Positions 40,973 to 49,605 of a DNA stretch of 64,000 nucleotides are shown piece after piece (within the stretch, counting starts at the first letter, position 1; the number at the start of each line of letters is the position of its first letter). Source of the stretch: Bacteroidota bacterium (lineage in GTDB: Bacteria > Bacteroidota > Bacteroidia > Cytophagales > Cyclobacteriaceae); NCBI GenBank assembly GCA_016178785.1, contig JACOSO010000017.1, forward strand, positions 1 through 64,000, read 5' to 3'. The translations under genes and the position numbers were made by a program. The notes under the pieces are model-generated. The model did not search any database and was not told where the DNA came from. It worked only from the letters and a program-made list of their open reading frames with translations.

Positions 40973-42417
40973 GCCTCGGTTTCAACTTGCTCGATAATTT
41001 TATCAAAAGAGTTTAAAAAGTCATTCGCCCATCCAAGCACATCATTTTGTCTGATATGCTCCTGCATTTTCTCAATCCTTCTTTTCTGATCCTCCCGACT
41101 CATGTTTAATGCTTTCACTAAAGTGTCTGCGATCTCTTGCCGATCATTGGAATTGACAATAATGGCATCTAGCAATTCACTTGCTGCCCCTGCAGTCTCG
41201 CTAAGAATTAATACACCATCCGAATTTGACCGACATGAGATATACTCCTTGGCAACAAGGTTCATTCCGTCTCTGGATGGAACTATAAGCGCGACATCAG
41301 CTGAGCTATACAAGGCGACCAATTTTTTGAAATCGACCGATTGATGTTGGTACACAATCGGTGCCCAGCCAAGTGTTCCGTAAGTGCCATTGATACGGCT
41401 GATCAGTGATTCTACGTTAGCTTTATTTTCTTTGTACTTTAAAATAGACTCTCGTGTAGGAACCAGTAACAAAATATAAGATACCTTTTCTTTGTACTGT
41501 GGATTTTGTGCAAGGAACATTTCAAATCCCTCAAGTCGATTGTAAATTGCCTTCGTATAATCGAGACGATCTACGGATAGGATCAATTTGGTCGCTTTCA
41601 GTTTTTCGCGGATGCGCTTTGCGTTCTTTTTTATTTCGGATGACTTGCATGCTCGATTGAATTTTTCATAATCAATGCTGATTGAAAAGCTTTGTACTAG
41701 GGTTGATCTGTCATTTATTTTGAAAGCACTTTTATTTTGCACTACGGGCGGCAGTGTTCGATGTACCGACTCGACAAAATGACGGACGAACTCATCGGTT
41801 TGAAAACCGATCACATCCGCTCCCATAAGACCTAAAATGATTTGTGTTCGCCAAGACTTTGGCAAAAAGCGGTACAGCTCAAAACTTGGAAAAGGAATAT
41901 GAAGGAAAAAACCTATGCGGGCATCTGGAAATTTTTCTCGTAATAAAGAGGGCAACAGCATCCAATGGTAATCGTGTACCCAAACGGTGTCACCAGGCTC
42001 ATATACCTCCAGGATTTTCTCGAGCATCAACTTGTTAGCCGTAACATATTCTTCAAAAAACTCTTTCTTGTATACAGCAAATGAGGGAAAGTATAGAAAC
42101 AATGGCCATAAAACGGAATTGCAAAATCCGTCATAGAATTTCTCTTTCATTTGCCTTGACTGAAACACCGGATGCATGGTGATGCCGTCTTTCTTTATGT
42201 TTTCATCACCGCATATTTTTTCAAAAACTTTTCTTGAGAGATCGCAAACGCCTATCCAATGAATAGAACTGAATTCATTTTTTGCTCCATTGTCAAAATA
42301 GGATCTAAGCGCGGTAGCCAACCCGCCTACGCTCGGAGAAGTGACCAGCCGTGATCGCACCACGGAGAACCGGAATGGAAGCCGGAATGATACAGTTATT
42401 AATTTTCCTGCAGACAT
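40969..42417 (-). CDS. otsA: Trehalose-6-phosphate synthase
   Basis: A GT20 enzyme of 482 residues from the ATG at 42417; a TTG at 42441 would add 8 residues with no gain. Landmarks are VTSPSVGGLATALRSYF in the nucleotide-loop region, VWVHDYHWMLLPSLLREKFP, RIGFFLHIPFPSFELYRFLP, FSISIDYEKF, VDRLDYTKAIYNRLEGFEMF, and SRDGMNLVAKEYISCR near the end with the donor-binding acidic residue. It makes trehalose-6-phosphate from UDP-glucose and glucose-6-phosphate. Two FNR-like palindromes lie in its upstream region, shared with a divergent Crp/Fnr gene. Confidence 0.93.
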   Translation of the reverse strand: MSAGKLITVSFRLPFRFSVVRSRLVTSPSVGGLATALRSYFDNGAKNEFSSIHWIGVCDLSRKVFEKICGDENIKKDGITMHPVFQSRQMKEKFYDGFCNSVLWPLFLYFPSFAVYKKEFFEEYVTANKLMLEKILEVYEPGDTVWVHDYHWMLLPSLLREKFPDARIGFFLHIPFPSFELYRFLPKSWRTQIILGLMGADVIGFQTDEFVRHFVESVHRTLPPVVQNKSAFKINDRSTLVQSFSISIDYEKFNRACKSSEIKKNAKRIREKLKATKLILSVDRLDYTKAIYNRLEGFEMFLAQNPQYKEKVSYILLLVPTRESILKYKENKANVESLISRINGTYGTLGWAPIVYQHQSVDFKKLVALYSSADVALIVPSRDGMNLVAKEYISCRSNSDGVLILSETAGAASELLDAIIVNSNDRQEIADTLVKALNMSREDQKRRIEKMQEHIRQNDVLGWANDFLNSFDKIIEQVETEA

Positions 42418-42466
42418 CCTTATTATTTTGGTATGTCGCAAATAAGAAAATCTGTACCTGAATAAA

Positions 42467-42482
42467 TTTGACAGATGTCAAA
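42467..42482. promoter_or_regulatory. Crp/Fnr-type palindrome, otsA-proximal
   Basis: TTTGACAGATGTCAAA is a perfect TTTGAC-N4-GTCAAA palindrome, close to the Fnr box TTGAT-N4-ATCAA. It lies 49 bases before the otsA start and belongs to a pair in the divergent region. Confidence 0.7.
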
Positions 42483-42545
42483 ATAGAGAAGAAAACTACG
42501 TTCGAATATATAATCGCGAAGCTATTTGATTTAAATATTTTATAA

Positions 42546-42561
42546 TTTGACGGATGTCAAA
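42546..42561. promoter_or_regulatory. Crp/Fnr-type palindrome, regulator-proximal
   Basis: TTTGACGGATGTCAAA has arms identical to the site at 42467. It ends 20 bases before the Crp/Fnr start codon, a position suited to autorepression. Confidence 0.72.
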
Positions 42562-42581
42562 ATTCCTTTAATTTAATTAGC

Positions 42582-43283
42582 ATGACGCCATTGGGTTATA
42601 AAACAATCATTTCTAAGTTCTATTTTACAAACAAGCGTGTTCTTGATTCGCTACCGAAGTCAGATCTACTTCTATTCAGAAAGCACTTAAAGTTGAAAAA
42701 AGTCAGGAAAGGTAGAGAGCTATTTCATGAGGGGAGTTATGCGAGGGAAGTATTTATCTTAAAGCGAGGTAAGGTGAAGATATATCAGCATACACCAAAT
42801 GGCAGTGAGCAGATTGTTTATATTTATACTCCAGGCGAAATGTTTGGCTATCGCCCTCTGCTTTGTAATGAGAAGCATCCTGCATCAGCCAAAACATTGG
42901 AGGAATGTGGTATTTATTTTCTGTCGGCTAAACATTTCAGCGAAGCACTAAAAAAATCTACCGCTCTTTCAAACATCTTACTTCAAAACTTAAGTCACGA
43001 GTTCACAGTACTGGTTAACAGGATTGCTGCTTTCGGACAAAAATCGGTAAAGGAACGTCTGGCGCTTAGTTTGCTGATTCTTCGTGAAAAATACAAAAGA
43101 CGAGACGGCACTAAGATTGGTGAGATTCCCCTTTCGCGATCTGACTTAGCTGCGTTTGTTGGGACTACCATTGAAACAACAGCTCGAATTATCGGCAAGT
43201 TGAAAAAAGAAAAAATCATAAAAGTTTACGGGCGAAAAATTATTGTGCATGATCCTGAGACACTGTATAATTTGATGGATTAA
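42582..43283 (+). CDS. Crp/Fnr family transcriptional regulator beside the trehalose operon
   Basis: A 233-residue protein with the usual beta roll (about 30-130: LFHEGSYAREVFILKRGKVK, YIYTPGEMFGYRPLL) and a winged helix (about 165-233: EIPLSRSDLAAFVGTTIETT, ARIIGKLKKEKIIKVYG). There is no cysteine cluster at the N-terminus. The recognition helix TIETTARIIGKLKKE is of the Fnr class and suits the TTGAC half-sites found just upstream. It is divergent from otsA, so it most likely controls trehalose synthesis and itself. Confidence 0.9.
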   Translation: MTPLGYKTIISKFYFTNKRVLDSLPKSDLLLFRKHLKLKKVRKGRELFHEGSYAREVFILKRGKVKIYQHTPNGSEQIVYIYTPGEMFGYRPLLCNEKHPASAKTLEECGIYFLSAKHFSEALKKSTALSNILLQNLSHEFTVLVNRIAAFGQKSVKERLALSLLILREKYKRRDGTKIGEIPLSRSDLAAFVGTTIETTARIIGKLKKEKIIKVYGRKIIVHDPETLYNLMD

Positions 43284-43319
43284 GATAAGATTTTATACTC
43301 ACTTTGATTTCAGGTTTTC

Positions 43320-43757
43320 CTACTCAGTCAATCCGGCTATTGGATAGGGGAAAATGAAATTTACAATAAGCCCCTTATAAGCTTTCTTGACATGATCAGC
43401 ATAACTTGAAAGGCTTGAATGCAGAGTTACGGCAAATTCATGATCAACTTTTGCAAGGATTGAATCTATTTTGTCTACTTCTTTTCGCAGCTGCATTCGC
43501 CTCGAATCGTCAAATGGAGAATATCTTTTAATCAGTGCTTCAAAATTCTGTTCAAACACCTTTTCAACTTCCTTATAATAGGGTATTAATAGAGGATGCG
43601 CACTAAATGTTTTTAGGCGAGCAAGTTTTATTGCATCTGCCTTTTCCCAGTCGTTAATTGTACCTGACGCGCTTGCCGCAAGAATTGACACAATAGCAGG
43701 GGCCTTAAGCAGAAGTTCCTGTTCGCCTTTAGCTAGCAATTCAAATTCTTTTATCAT
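43320..43757 (-). CDS. Conserved-looking alpha-helical protein of unknown function
   Basis: From the ATG at 43757 it has 145 residues (MIKEFELLAKGEQELLLKAP); a GTG 36 bases upstream gives a less likely start. It is mostly helical: ASGTINDWEKADAIKLARLK, YKEVEKVFEQNFEALIKR, RMQLRKEVDKIDSILAKVD. There are no membrane helices. The beginning resembles proteins of the tellurite-resistance/TerB-like helical type, but this is a weak guess. An 11-bp-period repeat lies 39 bases upstream on its strand, tying it to the two-component system. Confidence 0.66.
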   Translation of the reverse strand: MIKEFELLAKGEQELLLKAPAIVSILAASASGTINDWEKADAIKLARLKTFSAHPLLIPYYKEVEKVFEQNFEALIKRYSPFDDSRRMQLRKEVDKIDSILAKVDHEFAVTLHSSLSSYADHVKKAYKGLIVNFIFPYPIAGLTE

Positions 43758-43796
43758 ACTTTCTACTTTAAAGACCGAAATGCACAAGATCACTTG

Positions 43797-43818
43797 GAAA
43801 TCTTAATGAATTCTTTAG
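43797..43818 (-). promoter_or_regulatory. 11-bp-period direct repeat, candidate response-regulator site
   Basis: On the minus strand it reads CTAAAGAATTC followed by ATTAAGATTTC. Both units closely match the 31163 and 32678 sites. It lies 39 bases upstream of the 145-residue gene. Confidence 0.62.
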
Positions 43819-43955
43819 CTCGCATGGATTTGGCAATTGAATGTGATAAAGATGTTCGGAGGCGACAGAGAAAAGCCGATTTTTTTTAATTTGGAATTTA
43901 TTCTAATAATCTGACAGAAATGATTTCGTTACCATAAGAACAGGAACAATTCCCT

Positions 43956-45523
43956 ATGCAATCAAAGATTAGAGTGAAATCAGTGCAAGTGATCAGAATT
44001 GCCCCTGCGTGGCTTCATCGCAAATTATCGAACCGACAATTTCTGATTGGTGGCGCGGTGATAGTCGGTTTGTGGGCTGGTCTTACGGCAGTGCTTTTAA
44101 TGTGGCCACCAGCGCACTGACGGTGGGTTTGGGTGGCTCCGCAGGATTGGAGTCTCCAATTGTGCAAACCGGGTCTGCCATCGGTTCAACTTTCGCTTCA
44201 TTTTTCCCTATCGGTTATCGCGATCGCACGTTGTTGTTGGCATGTGGTGCAGCAGCAGGTATTGCCACGGCATTCAATGCGCCCATTGCCGGAGTATTAT
44301 TTGCCTTGGAAGTTTTGCTCGTGGATGTGAGTATTTCAGCTTTCATTCCTTTGTTGATTGCTGGAGCAACAGGAGCCCTTTGCTCCAAGATAATTTTGGC
44401 CGAAGGTATTCTACTTTCATTTAAGCAGGTAACCCAATTTAATTATCACAATGTTCCGTATTACATTTTGCTTGGTGTCGTCTGCGGTCTGGTGGCGGTT
44501 TTTTATGTGAGAGCATTTATCAGAATTGAAAAAGTATTTGCCGTAGTCACAGGTGCTTGGCAGTTGATGGCCGGATGTTTACTATTAGGAGGCCTGATCC
44601 TATTGTTCCCCGCATTGTTTGGCGAGGGTTATTCGTCCATCATCGACTTGGCATTGGCAAGGCCGAATCAACTTTTTAGCGGAAGCCCGTTGTTTAACTT
44701 CTTTTCTCAAAGTCAATGGATGATCGGATTAGCAGTTCTTCTCGTGGGTTTGATAAAAGTGTTTGCTGTTTCTTTTACGTTGAATTCAGGAGGTAACGGA
44801 GGCAACTTTGCGCCCGCACTGCTGGTAGGGTCTTGTATTGGTTTCTCCTTTGCTTTTCTGATAAACACTTCGGGGCTTACAACTTTACCAACTTCTAATT
44901 TTTGTCTGGTCGCCATGGCAGGTTTGCTGACGGGAATTTTCCACTCACCACTCACCGGGGTTTTTCTTATTGCTGAAATTACAGGCGGCTATGAGCTCAT
45001 CATTCCGTTGATGATTGTTTCCGCATTGAGCACAGCCGTGTCGCGTTACCTGAATCCGCACTCTTTAGATGAAGAAAAGTTGAAGCAAAGTCACAGTGCC
45101 ATTTCTTTTGATAAAGACGCACACATTCTCTCTGAGCTTTCGCTAAATGGTTTTACTGAAAAGGATTTTGTAACCGTTCCTCGAAATTCCAACCTCAGGA
45201 AATTAGTGGATGCCATCGCACATTCTAAAAGAAACATTTTTCCAGTTACAAACGAACAAGGAGCGCTCGAAGGAGTTATTGTTTTGGAAGACATTCGCGA
45301 GATCATGTTCAATAGTTCATTGTATGATTCGGTTACCGTGGAGCAACTCATGCAGAAACCAACTGTAACCATCGATGTTGATGATGACATGAGTGTGATC
45401 ATGGAAAAATTTGACAAAAGCGGTGCATGGAATATTCCCGTGGTCAGAGAAGGCAGGTACGTTGGCTTTATCTCCAAATCAAGTGTACTGTCGAATTACC
45501 GCGACAAACTAAAAAGTAATTAA
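43956..45523 (+). pseudogene. ClC chloride channel with CBS domains, broken by an internal deletion and frameshift
   Basis: The N-terminus is open from ATG 43956 (MQSKIRVKS, then NRQFLIGGAVIVGLWAGLTA) and stops at 44120. A second frame then carries the ClC body, from VATSALTVGLGGSAGLESP through SGGNGGNFAPALLVGS to two CBS domains at the end (about 45170-45510). In intact relatives roughly 80-100 residues, including the first chloride loop, lie between VGLWAGLTAVLL and the ALTVGLGGSAGLE segment; here they are absent and the frame is lost near 44100. A 504-residue frame from 44009 exists, but its first 30 residues are the N-terminal part read out of frame. A functional channel is unlikely. Confidence 0.8.
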
Positions 45524-45620
45524 CCCTCAATAACTTTATTATTTGCTCAGATTTTCTTTTGTCTAAAGAAAGACTTAAGAATTCCATTCTACTTTCTGGC
45601 ATCTTAAAAAAAGCCGGGGT

Positions 45621-46022
45621 ATGGAGAATAAAAACATTCTTATTTCAGGTGGCGGAATCGCAGGTCTTACATTGGCCGGAGATGCTTGCGATTGCCCATC
45701 GCTTTTGTCAGGTCAGGGTTCTACCCTGGCCATGGTGGGTGCCTACATACTTGCCGGAGAACTCAGAGAAGCAAATGAAGATCATCAAATCGCCTTTCAG
45801 CGATATGAGAAAATTTTCAAACCCTTCATCGACAACAGGCAGAAAATCGCCCAAAGCTTTGCCACATCTTTCGTTCCGAAAACAAATTTTGGAATCTGGA
45901 TGCGGAACACATTTACTAACCTAATGTTCCTGCCATTCTTTTCAAGATGGTTTGTCAGTAAATTCATGACTGACAATATTGCACTTAAAAGATACAACCA
46001 CTATAGCAGTAGGGTTTTCTAA
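45621..46022 (+). pseudogene. FAD-dependent monooxygenase with its middle deleted
   Basis: A 133-residue frame that begins as a flavin monooxygenase (ENKNILISGGGIAGLTLA, dinucleotide loop GGGIAG) and jumps directly to the late FAD-site motif GDACDCPSLLSGQGSTLAM, VGAYILAGEL, then the C-terminal helix. In normal members about 250 residues separate these two segments, covering the substrate domain. The deletion stays in frame, but the protein cannot be an active hydroxylase. It lies next to the deleted ClC gene, so both losses may be part of one decay event. Confidence 0.78.
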
Positions 46023-46068
46023 TTGTCTGAGACAATGTGTAAGGTGTAAGCGTTGTGATGACATAGCT

Positions 46069-46304
46069 TTAGATTTCTGCCCGCTCAAACTTTCCAGGAA
46101 GTTCACATTTCAGTAACCAGTCTTTCTCCAACACTGGGGCTTTTATCAACGGCAGGGACTGTGTTCGTTCATGGTGAGGCGACCATGTAACGTTTTCAGC
46201 ATTCCCAACCAATCAAGATGTATTAAATGGCCATCACGCGGCATCAATTTCATGATGCCATTCAACCCGGGAAAATTGTCCACCACCTTGCGGTAATCGT
46301 CCAT
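46069..46304 (-). pseudogene. Frameshifted C-terminal gene remnant of unknown family
   Basis: On the minus strand an open stretch starts at 46304 (MDDYRKVVDNFPGLNGIMKL, then PRDGHLIHLDWLG) and must shift frame near 46200 to continue as NAENVTWSPHHERTQSLPLI and KCELPGKFERAEI, with stop at 46069-46071. Both halves look protein-like, and together they would form one C-terminal domain. I cannot name the family. It fills much of the 347-base gap at 46023-46369. Confidence 0.4.
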
Positions 46305-46369
46305 TTCAGGGCAAGGCACTTCACTTCACCTTTGTGCCACAATAATAACAGAACATAAAAACAAAAAGT

Positions 46370-46924
46370 ATGACACGGTTAAAAGCGCTAAGCCCTGATC
46401 ACGCATCAGGCAAAACAAAAGAAATGTTCAACGCCATCAACTCAAAATTTGGGGTAATCCCGAATATGATGAGAACGATGGGCAACTCCTCTGCCTTTTT
46501 GGAAGGCTACTTGAATTTAAATAGTGCCTTGAGTGGTGGAACTCTTGGTGTAAAAATCAGTGCCTTAATAGCATTGGTGGTAGCTGAAACCAACGCATGC
46601 AATTACTGCTTGTCGGCACACACCTACTTGGGCGCCAATCTTGCCAAGCTCGATGTCGAAACAATGGAAGCTGCTCGACTGGGGGGAGCAAAGGATGCAA
46701 GAGTAAATGCGATTTTAAAATTTGCCCAAACATTGGTGACGAAAAGAGGACATGTAAACGATGCCGATGTGACTGCCGTAAAAGCTGCCGGTGTTACCGA
46801 GGGTGAAGTAGGAGAAATTGTTGGCCATGTTGCGCTGAACATTCTTACAAACTATTTCAACAACACAGCTAACACCGAAATAGACTTTCCTGTAGTTGAA
46901 AGCCATGAAGTAGCTGTAGTATAA
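46370..46924 (+). CDS. AhpD-like carboxymuconolactone decarboxylase family protein
   Basis: A 184-residue all-helical protein with the AhpD core: IALVVAETNACNYCLSAHTY has the CXXC pair and the conserved His (about 79-86). RLKALSPDHASGKTKEMFNA at the start and the end FNNTANTEIDFP are typical of the peroxidase-related branch. The cysteine pair and His would support peroxide reduction with a thiol donor. It is first in a plus-strand run that continues with YHS, DUF1348, PNPOx-like and AraC genes, so an oxidative or small-molecule response is likely. Confidence 0.88.
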   Translation: MTRLKALSPDHASGKTKEMFNAINSKFGVIPNMMRTMGNSSAFLEGYLNLNSALSGGTLGVKISALIALVVAETNACNYCLSAHTYLGANLAKLDVETMEAARLGGAKDARVNAILKFAQTLVTKRGHVNDADVTAVKAAGVTEGEVGEIVGHVALNILTNYFNNTANTEIDFPVVESHEVAVV

Positions 46925-46955
46925 ATCAAAACTGAAAATTTTAAAATCAAATAAT

Positions 46956-47423
46956 ATGAATACAATCAGAAAATCTCTATTAGTGTTTGTGCTCTTTGTT
47001 TATGGAGCAACTACTTATGCTCAAGTTGTCGAGCCGGTAGATAAAAATAAGGTTGCCAACGGTGGCTACGATTTAGTAGCTTATTTCACCTACAATTCAG
47101 CGGTAAAAGGAAATAAAGAATTTACACACGAGATCAACGGAGTGAAATATCAATTTGCCTCTTTAGGGCATAAAAATCTGTTCCAAAGCAATCCTGAGAA
47201 ATACTTGCCTGTTTGTGATGGGTACTGTGCCTGGGGTGTTGCGGAGAAAGGAAAAAAAGTCCCTGTTAATCCCGAAACATTCAAAATAATCGATGACAAA
47301 CTTTATCTTTTTTTCAATGGCAATTTCAATGGTGGCCCTTTCAACACCTTGCCTGAATGGAATAAAAACGAACAGAACCTATTGACGCAGCTACCTGTTA
47401 AATGGGCAGCGCTTAAAAAGTAG
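46956..47423 (+). CDS. Exported YHS-domain protein
   Basis: A 155-residue protein with signal peptide (core [17 protein letters not shown]) and a YHS core, [17 protein letters not shown], then [19 protein letters not shown] with the conserved Cys. It is the closest relative in this window of the YHS protein at 15576-16055: both start the mature part with EPV.K.KVA and share KLYLFFNG near the end. It follows the AhpD-like gene by 31 bases, giving this YHS copy a peroxide-related context. Confidence 0.85.
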   Translation: MNTIRKSLLVFVLFVYGATTYAQVVEPVDKNKVANGGYDLVAYFTYNSAVKGNKEFTHEINGVKYQFASLGHKNLFQSNPEKYLPVCDGYCAWGVAEKGKKVPVNPETFKIIDDKLYLFFNGNFNGGPFNTLPEWNKNEQNLLTQLPVKWAALKK

Positions 47424-47436
47424 ATGTAAATCATTA

Positions 47437-47460
47437 GAGAGCCAAAGCAAATTGGCTCTC
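47437..47460 (+). terminator. Terminator-like hairpin
   Basis: A perfect 9-bp stem GAGAGCCAA/TTGGCTCTC with a six-base loop, 13 bases after the YHS stop. The following T run is short (TTGGCATTT). It may attenuate rather than fully stop transcription into the DUF1348 gene. Confidence 0.65.
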
Positions 47461-47481
47461 TTGGCATTTCAAAAATTCGAC

Positions 47482-47895
47482 ATGGAAAATAAACGATATC
47501 CGATTCCACCCTTCACGCTGGAAGCGGCCTTACAAAAAGTGCAAGCTGCTGAAGATACTTGGAATACAAAGGACCCTGAAAAAGTTAGCCTGGCCTATAG
47601 CATTGATACAGAGTGGAGAAATCGCACTGATTTTATTAACGGCCGGGAAGAGGTGAAAGCATTTCTTACGCGTAAGTGGCAGAAAGAGTTAGACTACAAA
47701 TTGAAAAAAGAATTGTGGGGCTTCCGCGAGAATAGAATGGCCGTACGATTTGAATATGAATGGCATGATCAATCGGGTCAATGGTTTCGCAGTTACGGAA
47801 ACGAGTTGTGGGAGTTTGATGAAAACGGGTATATGCGTAGACGTTTTGCGAGCATTAATGATTTGCCAATACTCGAATCGGAAAGAAAATTATAA
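47482..47895 (+). CDS. DUF1348 family (SnoaL/NTF2-like fold) protein
   Basis: From the ATG at 47482 it has 137 residues; a TTG at 47452 would start inside the hairpin arm and is unlikely. The family is clear from [60 protein letters not shown] and [23 protein letters not shown]2-like folds bind small hydrophobic ligands. The function of DUF1348 proteins is not known. It is 3 bases from the next gene, indicating one operon. Confidence 0.87.
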   Translation: MENKRYPIPPFTLEAALQKVQAAEDTWNTKDPEKVSLAYSIDTEWRNRTDFINGREEVKAFLTRKWQKELDYKLKKELWGFRENRMAVRFEYEWHDQSGQWFRSYGNELWEFDENGYMRRRFASINDLPILESERKL

Positions 47896-47898
47896 TCT

Positions 47899-48507
47899 AT
47901 GGCTAAGAATTTCGCATCGGTAGCATTCACCAAAGAAGTAAAAGCCCTTCAGGAAAAACATGGAAGTCGATTAAGCTATGAGCGAATGGAGAAGAGCACC
48001 TTTGTGAATGGCCTGACGGAATTTGAAGTTGACTTCATTCAAAGGCGCGACAGTTTTTATATGGCTACTGTTGGTGAAAATGGATTCCCTTATATCCAGC
48101 ATCGCGGTGGGCCAAAGGGGTTTGTGAGAGTAATAGATGCCGACACTATTGGCTTTATTGATTTTACGGGCAACAAACAATACATCACGGTTGGCAATCT
48201 AGCCACGAACAACAAAGTAGCCATCATCATGATGGACTATGCCGCAAAAGCACGATTGAAGATCTATGCCAAGGCAGAAGTTCTCGAATTAAAAGGTCGA
48301 CCCGATTTATTTAAGTTACTTAACTTAGATGACTACTCGTTTAAACCTGAACGCATGATGTTATTGCATATAGAAGCCTATGACTGGAATTGCCCTCAAC
48401 ATATTTCACCGCGCTACACGGCAGAAGAAATTGAAGAAGCATTTGCGCCTCAGATGGAATACATTAAAAAACTTGAACAAGAAATAAAAGAGCTAAAGTC
48501 AGAATGA
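47899..48507 (+). CDS. PNPOx-like FMN-binding split-barrel protein
   Basis: A 202-residue protein with the pyridoxamine-phosphate-oxidase-like split barrel: DSFYMATVGENGFPYIQHRG, GFIDFTGNKQYITVGNLATN, VAIIMMDYAAKARLKIYAKA. The C-terminal segment SPRYTAEEIEEAFAPQMEYI ends in a charged helix. These relatives usually bind FMN or F420, not necessarily pyridoxine. It lies between DUF1348 and an AraC gene in the same operon (1-3 bases apart). Confidence 0.86.
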   Translation: MAKNFASVAFTKEVKALQEKHGSRLSYERMEKSTFVNGLTEFEVDFIQRRDSFYMATVGENGFPYIQHRGGPKGFVRVIDADTIGFIDFTGNKQYITVGNLATNNKVAIIMMDYAAKARLKIYAKAEVLELKGRPDLFKLLNLDDYSFKPERMMLLHIEAYDWNCPQHISPRYTAEEIEEAFAPQMEYIKKLEQEIKELKSE

Positions 48508-48508
48508 T

Positions 48509-49396
48509 ATGGGAAGTCAGGCGTCACAGACACTTATTAATCCGCAGAACGGAAATCTTGCCTTCAAGCTTTTACCATTTGAAGACGGAAGCTACTTCGA
48601 TCACGTTCAAAGAAATAATTACTATTCACTCATTTGGGTTATGGAGGGAGAGGGGAAAGTAAAAGCAGACTTTGCCGAGTACGAGTTTAATAAGAACAGT
48701 CTATTCGCTTTTTCGCCATATCAGCCGTTCATGTTTGCCGCACGAAAGATAAAGGGGTTAGCTATTCATTTCCATCCCGATTTTTTCTGCATTCATAAAC
48801 ATCAAGCGGAAGTTGCCTGCAACGGGGTTCTTTTTAACAATATTTATCAGCCTCCTTATATCATTATTGATGATGCATCAGCCTCCTCGCTCGCCATTTT
48901 AGTTGAGCAAATGAAAGTTGAAATGAAGAATACGGCCTTAGCTCAATACGAAATCCTGGTTTCCTACCTGAAAATATTTCTGATCACCACCTCACGGTTG
49001 AAAGCGGAACAACAACCCGAAGTGTTGAAAGTAATGTCTGATTTAAAAGAACCTTTCATTCTCCAAACGTTAAAAGACGCGATCGAAAAAGATTTCAAGA
49101 AAAAACACTCCGCGAGTGATTACGCAGAGACGTTAAATATTTCAGCAAAGGCATTGGCAAAAATTACCAAAGGCTATTTCAACAAGACGCTTACCGAATT
49201 AATTTCAGAACGCATCATCATCGAAGCGAAACGTGAATTGTACTTAACGAAGAAAACGATTAAGGAAATAGCCTATGAACTGGGCTACGAAGACGAGCAT
49301 TACTTCAGCCGTTTTTTTAAGACAAATGCTGACATCTCGCCTCAGGTTTACAGAGAAACAGTGGGGTTTGGGAGGGGGGATAGTAGCAACATGTAA
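48509..49396 (+). CDS. AraC family transcriptional regulator
   Basis: A 295-residue regulator. The N-terminal half is a cupin-like sensor (about 20-120: YYSLIWVMEGEGKVKADFAE, FAFSPYQPFMFAARKIKG), and the C-terminal 100 residues hold two HTH motifs: HSASDYAETLNISAKALAKI and KTIKEIAYELGYEDEHYFSR, with FFKTNADISPQVYRE. It starts 1 base after the PNPOx-like stop and is the last gene of the operon from 46370, so it probably controls that operon. Confidence 0.9.
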   Translation: MGSQASQTLINPQNGNLAFKLLPFEDGSYFDHVQRNNYYSLIWVMEGEGKVKADFAEYEFNKNSLFAFSPYQPFMFAARKIKGLAIHFHPDFFCIHKHQAEVACNGVLFNNIYQPPYIIIDDASASSLAILVEQMKVEMKNTALAQYEILVSYLKIFLITTSRLKAEQQPEVLKVMSDLKEPFILQTLKDAIEKDFKKKHSASDYAETLNISAKALAKITKGYFNKTLTELISERIIIEAKRELYLTKKTIKEIAYELGYEDEHYFSRFFKTNADISPQVYRETVGFGRGDSSNM

Positions 49397-49525
49397 TAAG
49401 CCAGTAACGTTGCGCACGAATTCATCAAACGACAAATTAAGTTTCACAACAAGGCTATCCCGATCACGACATGATGATGGACACAGTTCCTTTTGCCTTT
49501 GAACTTCTTCTGCTAAAGCCAGTAA

Positions 49526-49543
49526 TTTTCTAAATTTAGAAAA
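49526..49543. promoter_or_regulatory. 18-bp perfect palindrome upstream of the Crp/Fnr gene
   Basis: TTTTCTAAATTTAGAAAA is self-complementary over its whole length. It lies 62 bases before the preferred ATG and may be an operator for that regulator. Confidence 0.5.
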
Positions 49544-49605
49544 ACTAAAAGAGCTAGGGAATTGATGCGCATAACTATATGTTGAGGCAGCTTACATACA
49601 AGGAT

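Noticed and set aside
44009-44110. Start of the ClC gene at ATG 44009
   Set aside because: The first 30 or so residues from here are the genuine N-terminal segment read in the wrong frame; the real start is 43956 and the gene is broken.
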